This document shows, piece by piece, positions 1-8,697 of a stretch of 64,000 nucleotides of DNA; position 1 is the stretch's first letter, and each line of letters begins with the position of its first letter. Location of the stretch: positions 1-64,000 of the forward strand of contig JAQWZF010000014.1 in NCBI GenBank assembly GCA_029253585.1. Reading direction: 5' to 3'. Origin of the DNA: Gammaproteobacteria bacterium (GTDB lineage Bacteria; Pseudomonadota; Gammaproteobacteria; Pseudomonadales; Pseudohongiellaceae). A program made the translations under genes and the position numbers. Below the pieces are notes generated by a model, which searched no databases, had not been told where the DNA came from, and saw nothing but the letters and a program-made list of their open reading frames with translations.

Positions 1-378
1 GTTGACGGCTACGGCCATGTCTCCACTCACAACTATATAAAGTGGATGATCGATTGCGCCTTTGACCATTCCACCGCCGTCGGCCTGCCTGAGTCTACCT
101 GCAGAAAACTGGCTCGCGGCATGGCCGCCGTAAAATTCAATGTTGATTTGTTGGGCTCGGCCTATGAACAAGACCGGCTGAAGATCGCTACCTGGATTGT
201 CGAGCCCGACGGCAAACTCAGACTGAGCCGCCAATTTCAAATCATCAACGCTGATACCGGTAAGACGCTGGCACGCGGACTATTCAATTTCGTCTGCACC
301 AACCTGGACAATGGTAGACCTGTTCGCCTGCCACCACTTTTTCGCGAGCGCTATATCGTCGCGAGCGAACCGCTGTAG
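1..378 (+). CDS. Acyl-CoA thioesterase, hot-dog fold (4-hydroxybenzoyl-CoA thioesterase-like), 5' end outside window
   Basis: The reading frame is open from the first base, so the N-terminus lies outside the window; about 125 residues remain. The visible start, VDGYGHVSTHNYIKW, matches the signature of 4HBT-type hot-dog thioesterases, in which the Asp is the catalytic acid and GHV is followed by a Tyr and a Trp. Such enzymes hydrolyse acyl- or aroyl-CoA esters in the cytoplasm as oligomers. The substrate cannot be read from the sequence. It is followed 54 nt later, on the same strand, by a glutathione transferase gene, and the aromatic-degradation cluster nearby makes an aromatic or short acyl-CoA substrate conceivable, which is inference only. 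Confidence 0.75.
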   Translation, partial: VDGYGHVSTHNYIKWMIDCAFDHSTAVGLPESTCRKLARGMAAVKFNVDLLGSAYEQDRLKIATWIVEPDGKLRLSRQFQIINADTGKTLARGLFNFVCTNLDNGRPVRLPPLFRERYIVASEPL

Positions 379-432
379 ATTATGCTCTCAGGCAGCACAG
401 AATTCAATTAACCACCACTATAGGTTTCCGTC

Positions 433-1044
433 ATGAAGCTTTATGATCTCCCCCCTTCACCGAATGCTCGCCGGGTAAGAATATTTATTGCCGAAAAAGG
501 ATTGGATATTCCTACTGTTCCAGTGAATATGATGACCGGAGAAAACCAGACCGAGGAATACCTCGATAAAAATCCGTTAGGAATGATGCCAGTGCTGGAA
601 CTGGACGACGGCACCTGCATCAGCGAATCCGCCACTATCTGCCGTTATCTGGAAGAGACTAACCCCAATCCCGCACTGATGGGACACGATGCGTTGGACC
701 GAGCCCTTGTAGACATGTGGCACCGCCGAATGGAATTTGAATTGCTCGATCCCATTATCAGAATTTTTGTGCATTCCGGTGAGATGTGGAAAGACAGAGT
801 CACTCAAATTCCCGAGCTCTCCCAGATCAACAGAGTCAATGTGCTGTCACGTATGGAATGGCTGGACAGAGAGCTTAACGATAGAGAATTTATTGCCGGT
901 GGCGATTACACGGTGGCTGATATTACGGCGCAGTGCGCCTTCGTTATGGCTAAGGCTGCCGTGGGGATTCGTATTCCGTCAGAACTGATAAACTTGAATG
1001 CTTGGTGGGCAAGAGTTTCGTCCAGGCCAACTGCCAGGGCGTAG
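433..1044 (+). CDS. Glutathione S-transferase family protein
   Basis: This 203-residue protein has the normal length of a cytosolic GST. The N-terminal thioredoxin-like domain (about residues 1-80) carries MKLYDLPPSPNARRVRI, the NPLGMMPVLELDDG loop with its cis-Pro, and the glutathione-binding SESATICRYLE helix. The rest is the all-helical C-terminal domain with the usual DYTVADIT motif near residue 160. GSTs conjugate or isomerise electrophiles with glutathione. In meta-cleavage pathways some act as glutathione-dependent isomerases, but no feature here proves such a role. The start is the ATG at 433, preceded by a weak AGG. Confidence 0.9.
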   Translation: MKLYDLPPSPNARRVRIFIAEKGLDIPTVPVNMMTGENQTEEYLDKNPLGMMPVLELDDGTCISESATICRYLEETNPNPALMGHDALDRALVDMWHRRMEFELLDPIIRIFVHSGEMWKDRVTQIPELSQINRVNVLSRMEWLDRELNDREFIAGGDYTVADITAQCAFVMAKAAVGIRIPSELINLNAWWARVSSRPTARA

Positions 1045-1260
1045 ACTGTTAGAATAGTGGCGCACTGAGCCGAACAGTGAATAACTGGGTTGATACCAAG
1101 TAAGGCATAAAAAGTGGTTGGGACATAAATCTTATTACAGCCGTTAGATGGTAGTAACAAGCCTGTTGCAACTATGCGGGTCGTTATATGCACCTTGGAT
1201 GCACAATGAAAATGATAAGAAGACACCCGCCGCGATATAATTACCGCCCCGTCTGATAGC

Positions 1261-2517
1261 TTATCCTGAAACGAACAGTCTGTAATAGCAGTACACTACC
1301 ATCAGCAGGAATAAGCTGACGATACTGACAATGCTCCAGATTCTGATAATCCGCCCAGGCTGTTTATCTTTAGGGATCTCGTCGCTAAATATTGCACGAT
1401 GGTTTAGAAGGGCCAGGAAGGGTCCAATGAAGAAGACAATGACCGATGTCATGTCCATGAATCGGGCAAAAGATTGCAGCAGGGTCTGAATAACCAGCAG
1501 GGCCGCAAGGCACAAGACGATCAGTATAACGTTATAGTAACGATCGTTGTGCCAGTCCTGTTCGGGGAGGGACTCTGAACCGATAGCCAGCGCCATTCGG
1601 GTCATGCCATCGGTAACCGTGAGTGCGGTTGATAACATCACACACAGAGCGGTAATTGCCATCACATAATAACTCCAATCACCGATGACGGATGTGTAGA
1701 CCTCCAGCAATCCGCGAGCAAACCCTGCGTTGTCGGCAGGCATTTCAACTCCACTTTCGAATAAAACTGCAGTGCCGAGGAAGAGAAAGAAAACGGCTAG
1801 TATGCAGCTGGTGATGTAGCCTACATTGAAGTCGAAACGTGATTCTTCTTTAGAAGCGCGGCGCCCCTCGCTCTCGGCCCTGGCTATCGTCCATAACGAT
1901 TGCAGTATCGAGGCGTCAGTCGGTGAGGGCATAAACCCTACCAGAGCCACTATAAAAAGTATCGTTGGTACATCCAGAGGGGGCAGAGCGAATGCGCTCA
2001 CAGACCAATCCAATCGGTCTACGGCCATCAGCATGCAAACTGTAGTAAGCAGGGTGAAAAAGACAACGATAACTTTGATTGATTTTTCCAGCACCTTGTA
2101 ATGCCCGGTCATCAACATGGCTGCAACGAGCACCAACAGAATGAACACGCCCATGACCGGTCCAGTTTCAAACCCGAGGGCGACCTGCAACAAACCGGAA
2201 GTAAAGAGTGACACCGCAGCAATTATGAAAACCATGCTGAACAGCTGACTGATAGAGAATAGCCCGAACACGAGCCAGCCTCTTTGGCGATAATTGACAA
2301 CCAAATTTTTTCCTGTGGCAGCCGCATATTCTCCGCCGAATCGGAGGCCAGGATATTTCATCAGGCAGGCAAAAATTACTACTAGGGCCATACTCAGACC
2401 AAAATCGGCTCCCGCGCGCGTAGCTTGAACCAGGTGTGAGACGCCAACAGCAACGGCGGCGTATAGAAGGCCAGGGCCTAAGGAGGCAAATGCACGTCTA
2501 ATTCGGTGAATATACAA
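1261..2517 (-). CDS. Nramp-family-like membrane transporter without the canonical metal-binding motifs
   Basis: This 418-residue, almost entirely hydrophobic protein has about 11 predicted membrane helices. Its opening (GPGLLYAAVAVGVSHLVQATRAGADFG) lines up with the first helix of Nramp Mn/Fe transporters, and its length is close to MntH (about 412 aa). In true Nramp proteins helix 1 carries DPGN and helix 6 carries MPH, which bind the metal. Here those positions read GVSH and MPSPTD, so the metal ligands are not conserved. Substrate is therefore unknown: another divalent ion, or something else. It is divergently oriented from the hpaH gene with a 228-nt gap and convergent with the GST gene. 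Confidence 0.7.
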   Translation of the reverse strand: MYIHRIRRAFASLGPGLLYAAVAVGVSHLVQATRAGADFGLSMALVVIFACLMKYPGLRFGGEYAAATGKNLVVNYRQRGWLVFGLFSISQLFSMVFIIAAVSLFTSGLLQVALGFETGPVMGVFILLVLVAAMLMTGHYKVLEKSIKVIVVFFTLLTTVCMLMAVDRLDWSVSAFALPPLDVPTILFIVALVGFMPSPTDASILQSLWTIARAESEGRRASKEESRFDFNVGYITSCILAVFFLFLGTAVLFESGVEMPADNAGFARGLLEVYTSVIGDWSYYVMAITALCVMLSTALTVTDGMTRMALAIGSESLPEQDWHNDRYYNVILIVLCLAALLVIQTLLQSFARFMDMTSVIVFFIGPFLALLNHRAIFSDEIPKDKQPGRIIRIWSIVSIVSLFLLMVVYCYYRLFVSG

Positions 2518-2745
2518 TATGGGTATTTATCAGCAGTACAGCGTAAAAATGATTTAGTGGGCTTAATGTGGGTGTGGCTGGCTGCCTATCTCCCTATTTC
2601 ATGTTAGAGGGGAGATGCAACGGGGTCAAGCATCGCCTTCAACCGCTGCTGAGCCTGAAACCTCTCGATTATCTGCTTGCTTTAGCTGCTAAAATTATGC
2701 AAGTTGGAAGCTCTAATCCATCGATTAATGTCATCGAGGCGCAGT

Positions 2746-3552
2746 ATGACCCTTTCGCAGGAAGATGTAGAAACCATTGCTCAGCAACTGGAGCAAGCTG
2801 AGCAATCCCAGACCCAGATAGGCCATGTTTCCAAACAGTTCTCCGGCATGGACATGTCCGATGCTTATGCCATACAGCGTGCCTGGGTGGCACTTAAATT
2901 AGCATCTTCTCAGCGCTTGGTGGGATGGAAAATTGGGCTTACCTCGCGGGCAATGCAACGTTCGGCCGGCATTTCCGAACCCGATTATGGGCAGTTGCTG
3001 GATAGTATGATCGTGCAGTCCGGCTCCAGGCTCGACAGTCATAAGTTTATCGTACCGCGACTTGAGACCGAATTGGCGTTTCAACTAAAGACTAGCTTGC
3101 AGGGGCCAAACTGTACCCTGACCGATGTACTCTCTGCTACCGATTGGGTAATGCCTGCACTGGAATTAATTGACGCTCGAATTGAAATTGAAGACGCCGA
3201 GACAGGCGCTCGGAGACAGGTGCTAGATACTGTCTCGGACAATGCGGCCAATGCGGCCGTTATTCTCGGCGGCAGGCCTATGCGGCCAGACAAGCTGGAT
3301 TTAGCCCGGGTCAGTGCCACGCTCAACCGCAACGAGGTAATCGAAGACTCCGGCGTAGCTGCTGCGGTGCTTACACACCCCGCTCAGGGTGTAGCATGGC
3401 TTGCCAATAAAATCGCGGTCCACGGTGAAAGACTGGTGGCCGGTGCTTTGGTACTAAGCGGTTCATTTACCAGTCCTGTAGCAGTGCGATCGGGAGATGT
3501 GTTCTACGCTAATTATGGAAAGCTCGGTGTTGTCTCGGTTGGGTTTGATTGA
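2746..3552 (+). CDS. hpaH: 2-oxo-hept-3-ene-1,7-dioate hydratase (HpaH)
   Basis: The enzyme adds water to 2-oxohept-3-enedioate in the homoprotocatechuate meta-cleavage pathway and needs Mg2+. I chose the ATG at 2746 because GAGG lies 6 nt upstream and it gives 268 aa, the length of E. coli HpaH; a TTG at 2704 and an ATG at 2728 are in frame upstream. Conserved blocks include GWKIGLTSRAMQ, ISEPDYGQLLD, ETELAF, GPNCTLTDV, SDNAANAAVILGGRP and HPAQGVAWLANK, all near-identical to HpaH. Its stop overlaps the start of the aldolase gene (TGATG), indicating translational coupling. MhpD-type hydratases are the nearest alternative, but the resemblance to HpaH is clearly greater. Confidence 0.9.
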   Translation: MTLSQEDVETIAQQLEQAEQSQTQIGHVSKQFSGMDMSDAYAIQRAWVALKLASSQRLVGWKIGLTSRAMQRSAGISEPDYGQLLDSMIVQSGSRLDSHKFIVPRLETELAFQLKTSLQGPNCTLTDVLSATDWVMPALELIDARIEIEDAETGARRQVLDTVSDNAANAAVILGGRPMRPDKLDLARVSATLNRNEVIEDSGVAAAVLTHPAQGVAWLANKIAVHGERLVAGALVLSGSFTSPVAVRSGDVFYANYGKLGVVSVGFD

Positions 3553-4334
3553 TGTCCGGGCCAATGCATAACAAATTATTGCCTCTTACCGAAACAGAAC
3601 AAAAAAGCCTCTTCGGTGCCTGGTTAAACCTCGCCAGCCCACTAGTGACCGAGGCGATAGCAGCGATCGGATACGACTGGGTAATGATAGATGCAGAGCA
3701 CGGGCCAAACGACGTCTCATCTGTTCTGTCACAACTTCAGGCTGTATCAGCGTATCCGACTGTACCGGTTGTGAGAATTCCCAATCATGATGGGTCTGTG
3801 ATTAAGCGCTATCTGGATATAGGCGCTCACAATTTATTAGTGCCTATGGTAGATACTAAGAATCAAGCGCAGCAGATTGTCGAAGCTTCCCGTTATCCAA
3901 AGACAGGCATTCGAGGCGTTGGCGCGGGTCTGGGCAGAGCGTCACGCTGGTCACTACATGCGGATTACTTGCAAACTGCGAATGCCAGCGTACGACTTAT
4001 CCTCCAAATAGAGAGTGAAGAGGCGCTTCATAATCTGCCAGAGATATTGTCTGTAGAGGGTATTGCCGCTGTGTTTTTTGGCCCGGCTGATATTGCTGCA
4101 TCGAAGGGCCTGCTCGGCGACCCGTCTGACGCTCGGGTCAGGGAAGCGGTCATCCAGGGTATTAGAACAGCACGTGGCCGAAAAATTGCCGCCGGTGTTT
4201 TTTCAGGCGATCAGGATTTTATCAAGGCCTGTGAGTTAGAGGGTGCAAGACTGTTGGGTGTGACTTCCGATGTCAACCTGTTGGTTTCCAATGGCAAGCG
4301 CCTGCTTGAACATCTCCGCCAAACTGTCGATTGA
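3552..4334 (+). CDS. hpaI: 4-hydroxy-2-oxo-heptane-1,7-dioate aldolase (HpaI)
   Basis: This class II, metal-dependent aldolase cleaves 4-hydroxy-2-oxoheptanedioate to pyruvate and succinate semialdehyde, the last step of the homoprotocatechuate pathway. Catalytic landmarks of HpaI are present: His50 in IDAEHGPND, Arg75 in VVRIP, and the metal ligands Glu154 (QIESEEAL) and Asp180 (FFGPADIA). The start is the ATG at 3552, one base into the hpaH stop codon; a TTG lies one codon earlier. At 260 aa it has the usual length. Garlic-type and RhmA aldolases belong to the same family, but pairing with hpaH supports HpaI. Confidence 0.9.
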   Translation: MSGPMHNKLLPLTETEQKSLFGAWLNLASPLVTEAIAAIGYDWVMIDAEHGPNDVSSVLSQLQAVSAYPTVPVVRIPNHDGSVIKRYLDIGAHNLLVPMVDTKNQAQQIVEASRYPKTGIRGVGAGLGRASRWSLHADYLQTANASVRLILQIESEEALHNLPEILSVEGIAAVFFGPADIAASKGLLGDPSDARVREAVIQGIRTARGRKIAAGVFSGDQDFIKACELEGARLLGVTSDVNLLVSNGKRLLEHLRQTVD

Positions 4335-4401
4335 TTCTGCGCTGCGCTGCCATCTGTCAGTGCACTATCTTCTCAACGGCAAGTGTTTTTTAGGCCGATG
4401 A

Positions 4402-5367
4402 TTATCTAGCCTGATTAAACACACGCATCAGGCCTTGTAAATAATCGAGTGAGGGTGTTGAGATTCCTGCGAAGCGCGCAATTTCCTGAGGGGCTTCTAA
4501 CAAGGCGCTTATTTCAAGAGGGCGACCCGCTTCTGCATCCTGCAACATTGACGTCTTGAACGCGCCCAGTTTACGAGTAATAGCATGCCGATCATCGGGA
4601 GACTGGGTAATCTCGCATCCTATAGCTGCCCCAATTTCAGCAGCTTCGTCCATCACGGCAGAAGCGAAGGTGCGGGCGCCTGGTTCGTCTAATATAATGT
4701 CACACGTAGCACCTGTGAGCGCGGAGAGCGGGTTCATCGTCATATTACCCCACAGCTTGTACCAAATATCGTAGCGAATATCGTCAGATACCGTCGTATC
4801 AAACTTTGCTGCAGTGAACAGTTTTTCGACCTGCGACAGACGCTGCGAGCTTACCGTAGACGCCGCACCTAGGATCAGACTGTTTCCCATAACATGTTGC
4901 ACTGTGCCCGGTTCGACAACGAAACAAGAGGCATGCACTACACAGCCAACAACCTGAGAGACAGGCAGTAACGCGGCACAGCGGCCGGCAGGGTCGACAG
5001 TGCGGATCGCATGCTGTGAGAGCTCGCTCGGAGCAGTCTCGAGAAACCACCAGGGTACGCCATTCATGGCGGGTAAAATAAGGCTGTCGGCATCAATCAT
5101 GCTCTCTGCCGATTCTGCAGCAGCTGGCAGGTCATGGGCTTTGACTGTAAAAATGACAAGGTCTTGCGTGCCCAACGTTGTCGCATCGTCGCTGACAGTC
5201 ACATTGGCCTTTAGCGAACTGTCATTAGATTGCACGTTAACTCCACCGGCAGTTAACGCACTCAAAGTTCTGCCTCTGGCTAAGACAGAGACATCTACAC
5301 CCGCATCGACCAGTCGGCCTGCAAACCACAATCCTATAGAACCAGCGCCAACGATACCTACTTTCAT
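4402..5367 (-). CDS. 2-dehydropantoate 2-reductase family oxidoreductase (PanE/ApbA-like)
   Basis: This 321-residue protein starts with a Rossmann motif (VGIVGAGSIGLWFAGRL) typical of the ketopantoate reductase family, which reduces 2-oxo acids with NADPH. The C-terminal helical domain contains the family landmarks KLWGNMTMNPLSALTG and the KTSMLQDAEAGRPLEI segment, in which a conserved Lys acts in catalysis. It is the last gene of the minus-strand run hpaE-hpaD-FAH hydrolase, 24 nt after the FAH gene. That position suggests it acts on an oxo-acid of the aromatic pathway rather than in pantothenate synthesis. This is inference; a role as true PanE is not excluded. Confidence 0.85.
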   Translation of the reverse strand: MKVGIVGAGSIGLWFAGRLVDAGVDVSVLARGRTLSALTAGGVNVQSNDSSLKANVTVSDDATTLGTQDLVIFTVKAHDLPAAAESAESMIDADSLILPAMNGVPWWFLETAPSELSQHAIRTVDPAGRCAALLPVSQVVGCVVHASCFVVEPGTVQHVMGNSLILGAASTVSSQRLSQVEKLFTAAKFDTTVSDDIRYDIWYKLWGNMTMNPLSALTGATCDIILDEPGARTFASAVMDEAAEIGAAIGCEITQSPDDRHAITRKLGAFKTSMLQDAEAGRPLEISALLEAPQEIARFAGISTPSLDYLQGLMRVFNQAR

Positions 5368-5391
5368 GAATAGCTTCCCTTAGTTAAGTGT

Positions 5392-6282
5392 TTATTTCGA
5401 GGCTTCTTGATAGTTTTCTTTGAACCGGTCTGGCACTCGAGAATCGTTACCCAGCGCAACACGGCGCACCTCTTCACTGTTGGTGGGCTGATGCCCAGCC
5501 GTGGCCCTTGGTGCCGAGCCGGAGACGACGGTCATGCTGAGACGGCCGAGTTGGGTAATCTCAACTTCGATGAAGTCCCCTACTTCCAAGGACCGCGAAT
5601 GGCAGGGGGTACCGGTCAAGACGACATCTCCGGGCATCAGGGTAATGTGGCGGGCCAGATCAGCAATCATATAATCGGGCCCCCATACCAGCTCCTCGCC
5701 GATATTGGCTTCCTGTACTAGCTGCCCATTGCGATAGGTCCGCAAGGTCTGCTCTCTCGGGTCAATACCTGTAACGAGGCCAGGTCCGAGTGGACACATT
5801 CCATCACCACCTTTTACGCGCAACATGGAACCGGAGTCAGTGTCGCGAAAATCATGCAGCCCCATGTCCAGAGCAGGAGCGAACCCTGCAATATGATCCC
5901 ATGCTTCCTCTGGTGTAATGTTTTTGGTTTCTTTACCGATGATGGCGGCAAACTCACCTTCATAATTAAGGTATTGGCAATCTTCAGGTTTGACTATGGT
6001 TCCCCTATGACCATTGAGGGCAGTGACGGGCTTCATGAAGTAAGTTGGGTAGGGCGTAGGCTGCGGTTTATTGCGGGATTCAATTCCTCGGGATGTATAG
6101 GTTAAATGAGGGCATATTATCTTGGTGGCAACACACGGGGGGAGATGGGTAACTTCATCCGCACTGACGCTGGAGCCATCCTCTAAAATGAGCATGCCAT
6201 CTTCTGACATAGTTGCCCAGACTGCTTCTCCCGAGATTTGTATGCGACGTTTCTCTTGACGGGGACCATCCAATACCGACAT
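5392..6282 (-). CDS. Fumarylacetoacetate hydrolase family protein, probable 5-carboxymethyl-2-oxo-hex-3-ene-1,7-dioate decarboxylase (HpaG-like, single domain)
   Basis: This 296-residue protein has a single FAH domain at about residues 75-250. The metal-binding E-x-E (YEGEFAAIIGK), the ALDMGLHDFRD segment, CPLGPGLVTG and DVVLTGTPCHS are seen. In hpa pathways FAH proteins decarboxylate and isomerise the ring-opened tricarboxylate. E. coli HpaG is a fused protein with two such domains, whereas this one has a single domain plus an N-terminal part of about 70 residues. It lies between hpaD (29 nt) and the PanE-like gene (24 nt), evidently in one operon. A clear GAGGAAAGG ribosome site precedes the ATG at 6282. 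The exact reaction is inferred from the neighbours. Confidence 0.82.
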   Translation of the reverse strand: MSVLDGPRQEKRRIQISGEAVWATMSEDGMLILEDGSSVSADEVTHLPPCVATKIICPHLTYTSRGIESRNKPQPTPYPTYFMKPVTALNGHRGTIVKPEDCQYLNYEGEFAAIIGKETKNITPEEAWDHIAGFAPALDMGLHDFRDTDSGSMLRVKGGDGMCPLGPGLVTGIDPREQTLRTYRNGQLVQEANIGEELVWGPDYMIADLARHITLMPGDVVLTGTPCHSRSLEVGDFIEVEITQLGRLSMTVVSGSAPRATAGHQPTNSEEVRRVALGNDSRVPDRFKENYQEASK

Positions 6283-6311
6283 TGCCTTTCCTCTTGTTTT
6301 TAATCGAGTGC

Positions 6312-7175
6312 TTAAATATCAAACCACATATGGATATTGCCGGTACCATGGGCATTTTCATAGGCAGAAAGTGCTGTGCCCTTCGCCGTGCAATTAACCC
6401 CACCCATTGCGCCTATCATCTGCAGATAATGAGCTCCCCATGCCTCCCAGGGAAGCTGTCGATATTGCTGATCGAAATTTTCAATAATTTCGCGGTGGTG
6501 CCCTTGAGAGAGTAGCTCAATGGCCCGGTAGTCACTTTCCCTATTGTGTGCCGACGAAATGTTGTCCGGATGATAAATTCTAGGGTGCGGCGGTATTGCG
6601 TTGATATTTCGAAACTTGTGACTGAGAGCCCCCGAGGCCAGCAGCACCACTGAGCGCCCGCTTGCCCGAATCGCTTTTCCGATAACCTCTCCCATCTCCA
6701 GATAATTCTCAGTAGCAGCAGTCTGACATGAGCCTACTGACATCAGCAATTCGTCTTTTACCAGCGCATTAGCAATATTAACTGTGGCGTAGTGCCTTGC
6801 CATGCTTGGCTCATCAATGGCTTTCGCTATCACACCCTCTTGCTCGGCAATTTCTGCGCACAGTCGCGCTAACTCTGGCGCGCCTCTATAGTCATATTGT
6901 TGACCATGCAGGTACCAAGGCATTTCATCAGACAGATAGGTACCTTTGTAGTGGGCACCGGCATCCACTAAATGACATCCGGTAGTGAACCAGTGAGTGT
7001 CAAAAACAATCACGGTATCGGCCCCAGAGTCTTCAATTCTTTGCCTGACGCGTCCAAATCCCACAATGAGGTCAGAATCTTCGCCGTCACCAGATTCTAC
7101 TCTAAACTCTTTGGTCTGGAATAATCCGGGGTGGTGAGAAACAATGGCCGCACCTACAATTTTTCCCTCTGGCAC
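6312..7175 (-). CDS. hpaD: 3,4-dihydroxyphenylacetate 2,3-dioxygenase-like extradiol dioxygenase (LigB superfamily)
   Basis: Predicted to open a catechol ring by extradiol cleavage using non-heme Fe(II). The protein resembles E. coli HpaD: DTVIVFDTHWF, YDYRGAPELA, VVLLASGALSHKF with a conserved His, and a C-terminal TGNIHMWF tail. The open frame continues upstream to 7247, but the best start is the GTG at 7175. AGGAG sits 6 nt before it and overlaps the hpaE stop, giving 287 aa, close to the family length. A start farther upstream would put its N-terminus inside hpaE. The protein diverges noticeably from HpaD in the first 30 residues (SHHPGLFQTKEF), so a related catechol substrate is possible. 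Confidence 0.85.
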   Translation of the reverse strand: MPEGKIVGAAIVSHHPGLFQTKEFRVESGDGEDSDLIVGFGRVRQRIEDSGADTVIVFDTHWFTTGCHLVDAGAHYKGTYLSDEMPWYLHGQQYDYRGAPELARLCAEIAEQEGVIAKAIDEPSMARHYATVNIANALVKDELLMSVGSCQTAATENYLEMGEVIGKAIRASGRSVVLLASGALSHKFRNINAIPPHPRIYHPDNISSAHNRESDYRAIELLSQGHHREIIENFDQQYRQLPWEAWGAHYLQMIGAMGGVNCTAKGTALSAYENAHGTGNIHMWFDI

Positions 7176-7183
7176 GGGGCCTC

Positions 7184-8647
7184 CTAGCGCTGCGCGAAGC
7201 TGGGTGAAAACGGTTTTTGAGGCACTATGACATCTTTGATATCGCAAAAAAACTCAAAACTCCAGTCACCTCCTTCGCGCCCTATACCAGATTTTTTACA
7301 ACCTCCGAATGGCGCTGCCAAATCGCGAATACCAAATGAGTTAACCCAGATAAATCCGGTTCTTACTTGAAAAGAAATAGACTTTGCGTGAGATTCTTCA
7401 CCGAAGCAGATACCACCGAGGCCATAATCGGTGGCGTTTGCCATAGCTATCGCCTCTTCATCACTGCTGAATGATTGCATTACCAGCACCGGGCCAAAAA
7501 CTTCCTCTTGCACTATTTCATCATCCTGATTCACATTTCCCAGCATGGTTGGAGCGTAATAAAGTTCCCCAGCCTCGTGTCTTGTTCCACCCCAGAGAAC
7601 TTCTGCTCCCCCTTTCACCGCCCTATCGACGAACGCTTCCACTCTCTGCAGTTGCCTAGGGTGGATCAGCGGGCCAACTTCTGTTTTCTCTAACTGTGGA
7701 TCGCCGACGGACAGAGAAGCAACATAGCCCGCCATTTTCTCAGTAAACTCGGCAAGCAGGCTGTCATGCACGAGAAAGCGCGTTCCAGCGAGGCATACCT
7801 GAGTGGCGTTTCGATACATCAATGCACCGGTTCTGGCAGCTAGGTCAACATCTGCATCCGCCAACACGATAAAGGGAGATTTTCCTCCAAGTTCCAGACT
7901 ACAGGGCACAAGGTTTCCCGCTGCCACTTTACCGATCTCTCTTGCAGTGCTCACAGATCCGGTGAATGAAATTCTTGAGAGCCGAGAGTCGGCGGTCAAA
8001 TAGGCACCAGTGGGCTGTCCTTCGCCGTGAACCATATTGAGTACGCCAGGTGGCAATTTTGCAGCATGAGCCGCTTCCATTAATAATGCGCTAGACAATG
8101 GGGCCCAGTTCGGTGGTTTAATGATGCAGGTGTTTCCAGAAGCCAGTGCGGGACCTAATTTCCAGGTTGTAAGCATGAGCGGAGCGTTCCAAGGTGTAAT
8201 AATGGCACATACACCGGCAGGATCATGGCGCACAAAATGCTGTGCCTGGGGCGTGTCGATTAGTTTGTCCTGCAAACTAAGTGCAGCTTTAGCAAACCAG
8301 GTTATATTAAGCATCGAGCGCGGAATAATGCCGTGTTGCAAGCGAGACAGCAAAATTCCCGCGTCTGTTGATTCAACGTCACATAGAGCGCCTTTGCGCT
8401 TGCCAATTTCTTCAGCGAAGCGTTGCAAATAGGGTAGCCTGCCTTGTGCGCCGAGAGCTGCCCATTGTGGAAAGGCGTCAGCGGCACTGCTGATAGCGGC
8501 GTCTACATTGGACTGAGCCCCAGCAGGAAGCTCTCCTAACGCTTCACCGTTGATTGGAGAAAAAATAGAATAAGTATTAGCACCCGGAACCCAGGCGCCA
8601 TCGATGTAGTGACCCTGCGGGACAGCATGTCCTTTTATGTTAAGCAT
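7184..8647 (-). CDS. hpaE: 5-carboxymethyl-2-hydroxymuconate semialdehyde dehydrogenase (HpaE-like aldehyde dehydrogenase)
   Basis: This NAD-dependent aldehyde dehydrogenase of 487 residues has the usual length. Catalytic residues are in place: Asn154 in TPWNAPLM, Glu252 in LELGGKSP and the nucleophile Cys285 in ATQVCLAGTR; Lys177 in IIKPPN contacts the cofactor. In the homoprotocatechuate pathway it oxidises the ring-cleavage semialdehyde to the tricarboxylate. It is the first hpa gene of the minus-strand run, its stop codon lies inside the ribosome site of hpaD, and a sulfatase gene ends 50 nt upstream on the same strand. Related hydroxymuconic semialdehyde dehydrogenases are the alternative; the neighbouring genes favour HpaE. 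Confidence 0.88.
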   Translation of the reverse strand: MLNIKGHAVPQGHYIDGAWVPGANTYSIFSPINGEALGELPAGAQSNVDAAISSAADAFPQWAALGAQGRLPYLQRFAEEIGKRKGALCDVESTDAGILLSRLQHGIIPRSMLNITWFAKAALSLQDKLIDTPQAQHFVRHDPAGVCAIITPWNAPLMLTTWKLGPALASGNTCIIKPPNWAPLSSALLMEAAHAAKLPPGVLNMVHGEGQPTGAYLTADSRLSRISFTGSVSTAREIGKVAAGNLVPCSLELGGKSPFIVLADADVDLAARTGALMYRNATQVCLAGTRFLVHDSLLAEFTEKMAGYVASLSVGDPQLEKTEVGPLIHPRQLQRVEAFVDRAVKGGAEVLWGGTRHEAGELYYAPTMLGNVNQDDEIVQEEVFGPVLVMQSFSSDEEAIAMANATDYGLGGICFGEESHAKSISFQVRTGFIWVNSFGIRDLAAPFGGCKKSGIGREGGDWSFEFFCDIKDVIVPQKPFSPSFAQR

Positions 8648-8697
8648 GAGAGTTATGTCCTGTGGTTCAGCAAACGCGAGACTGAATGCCGGTGAAA

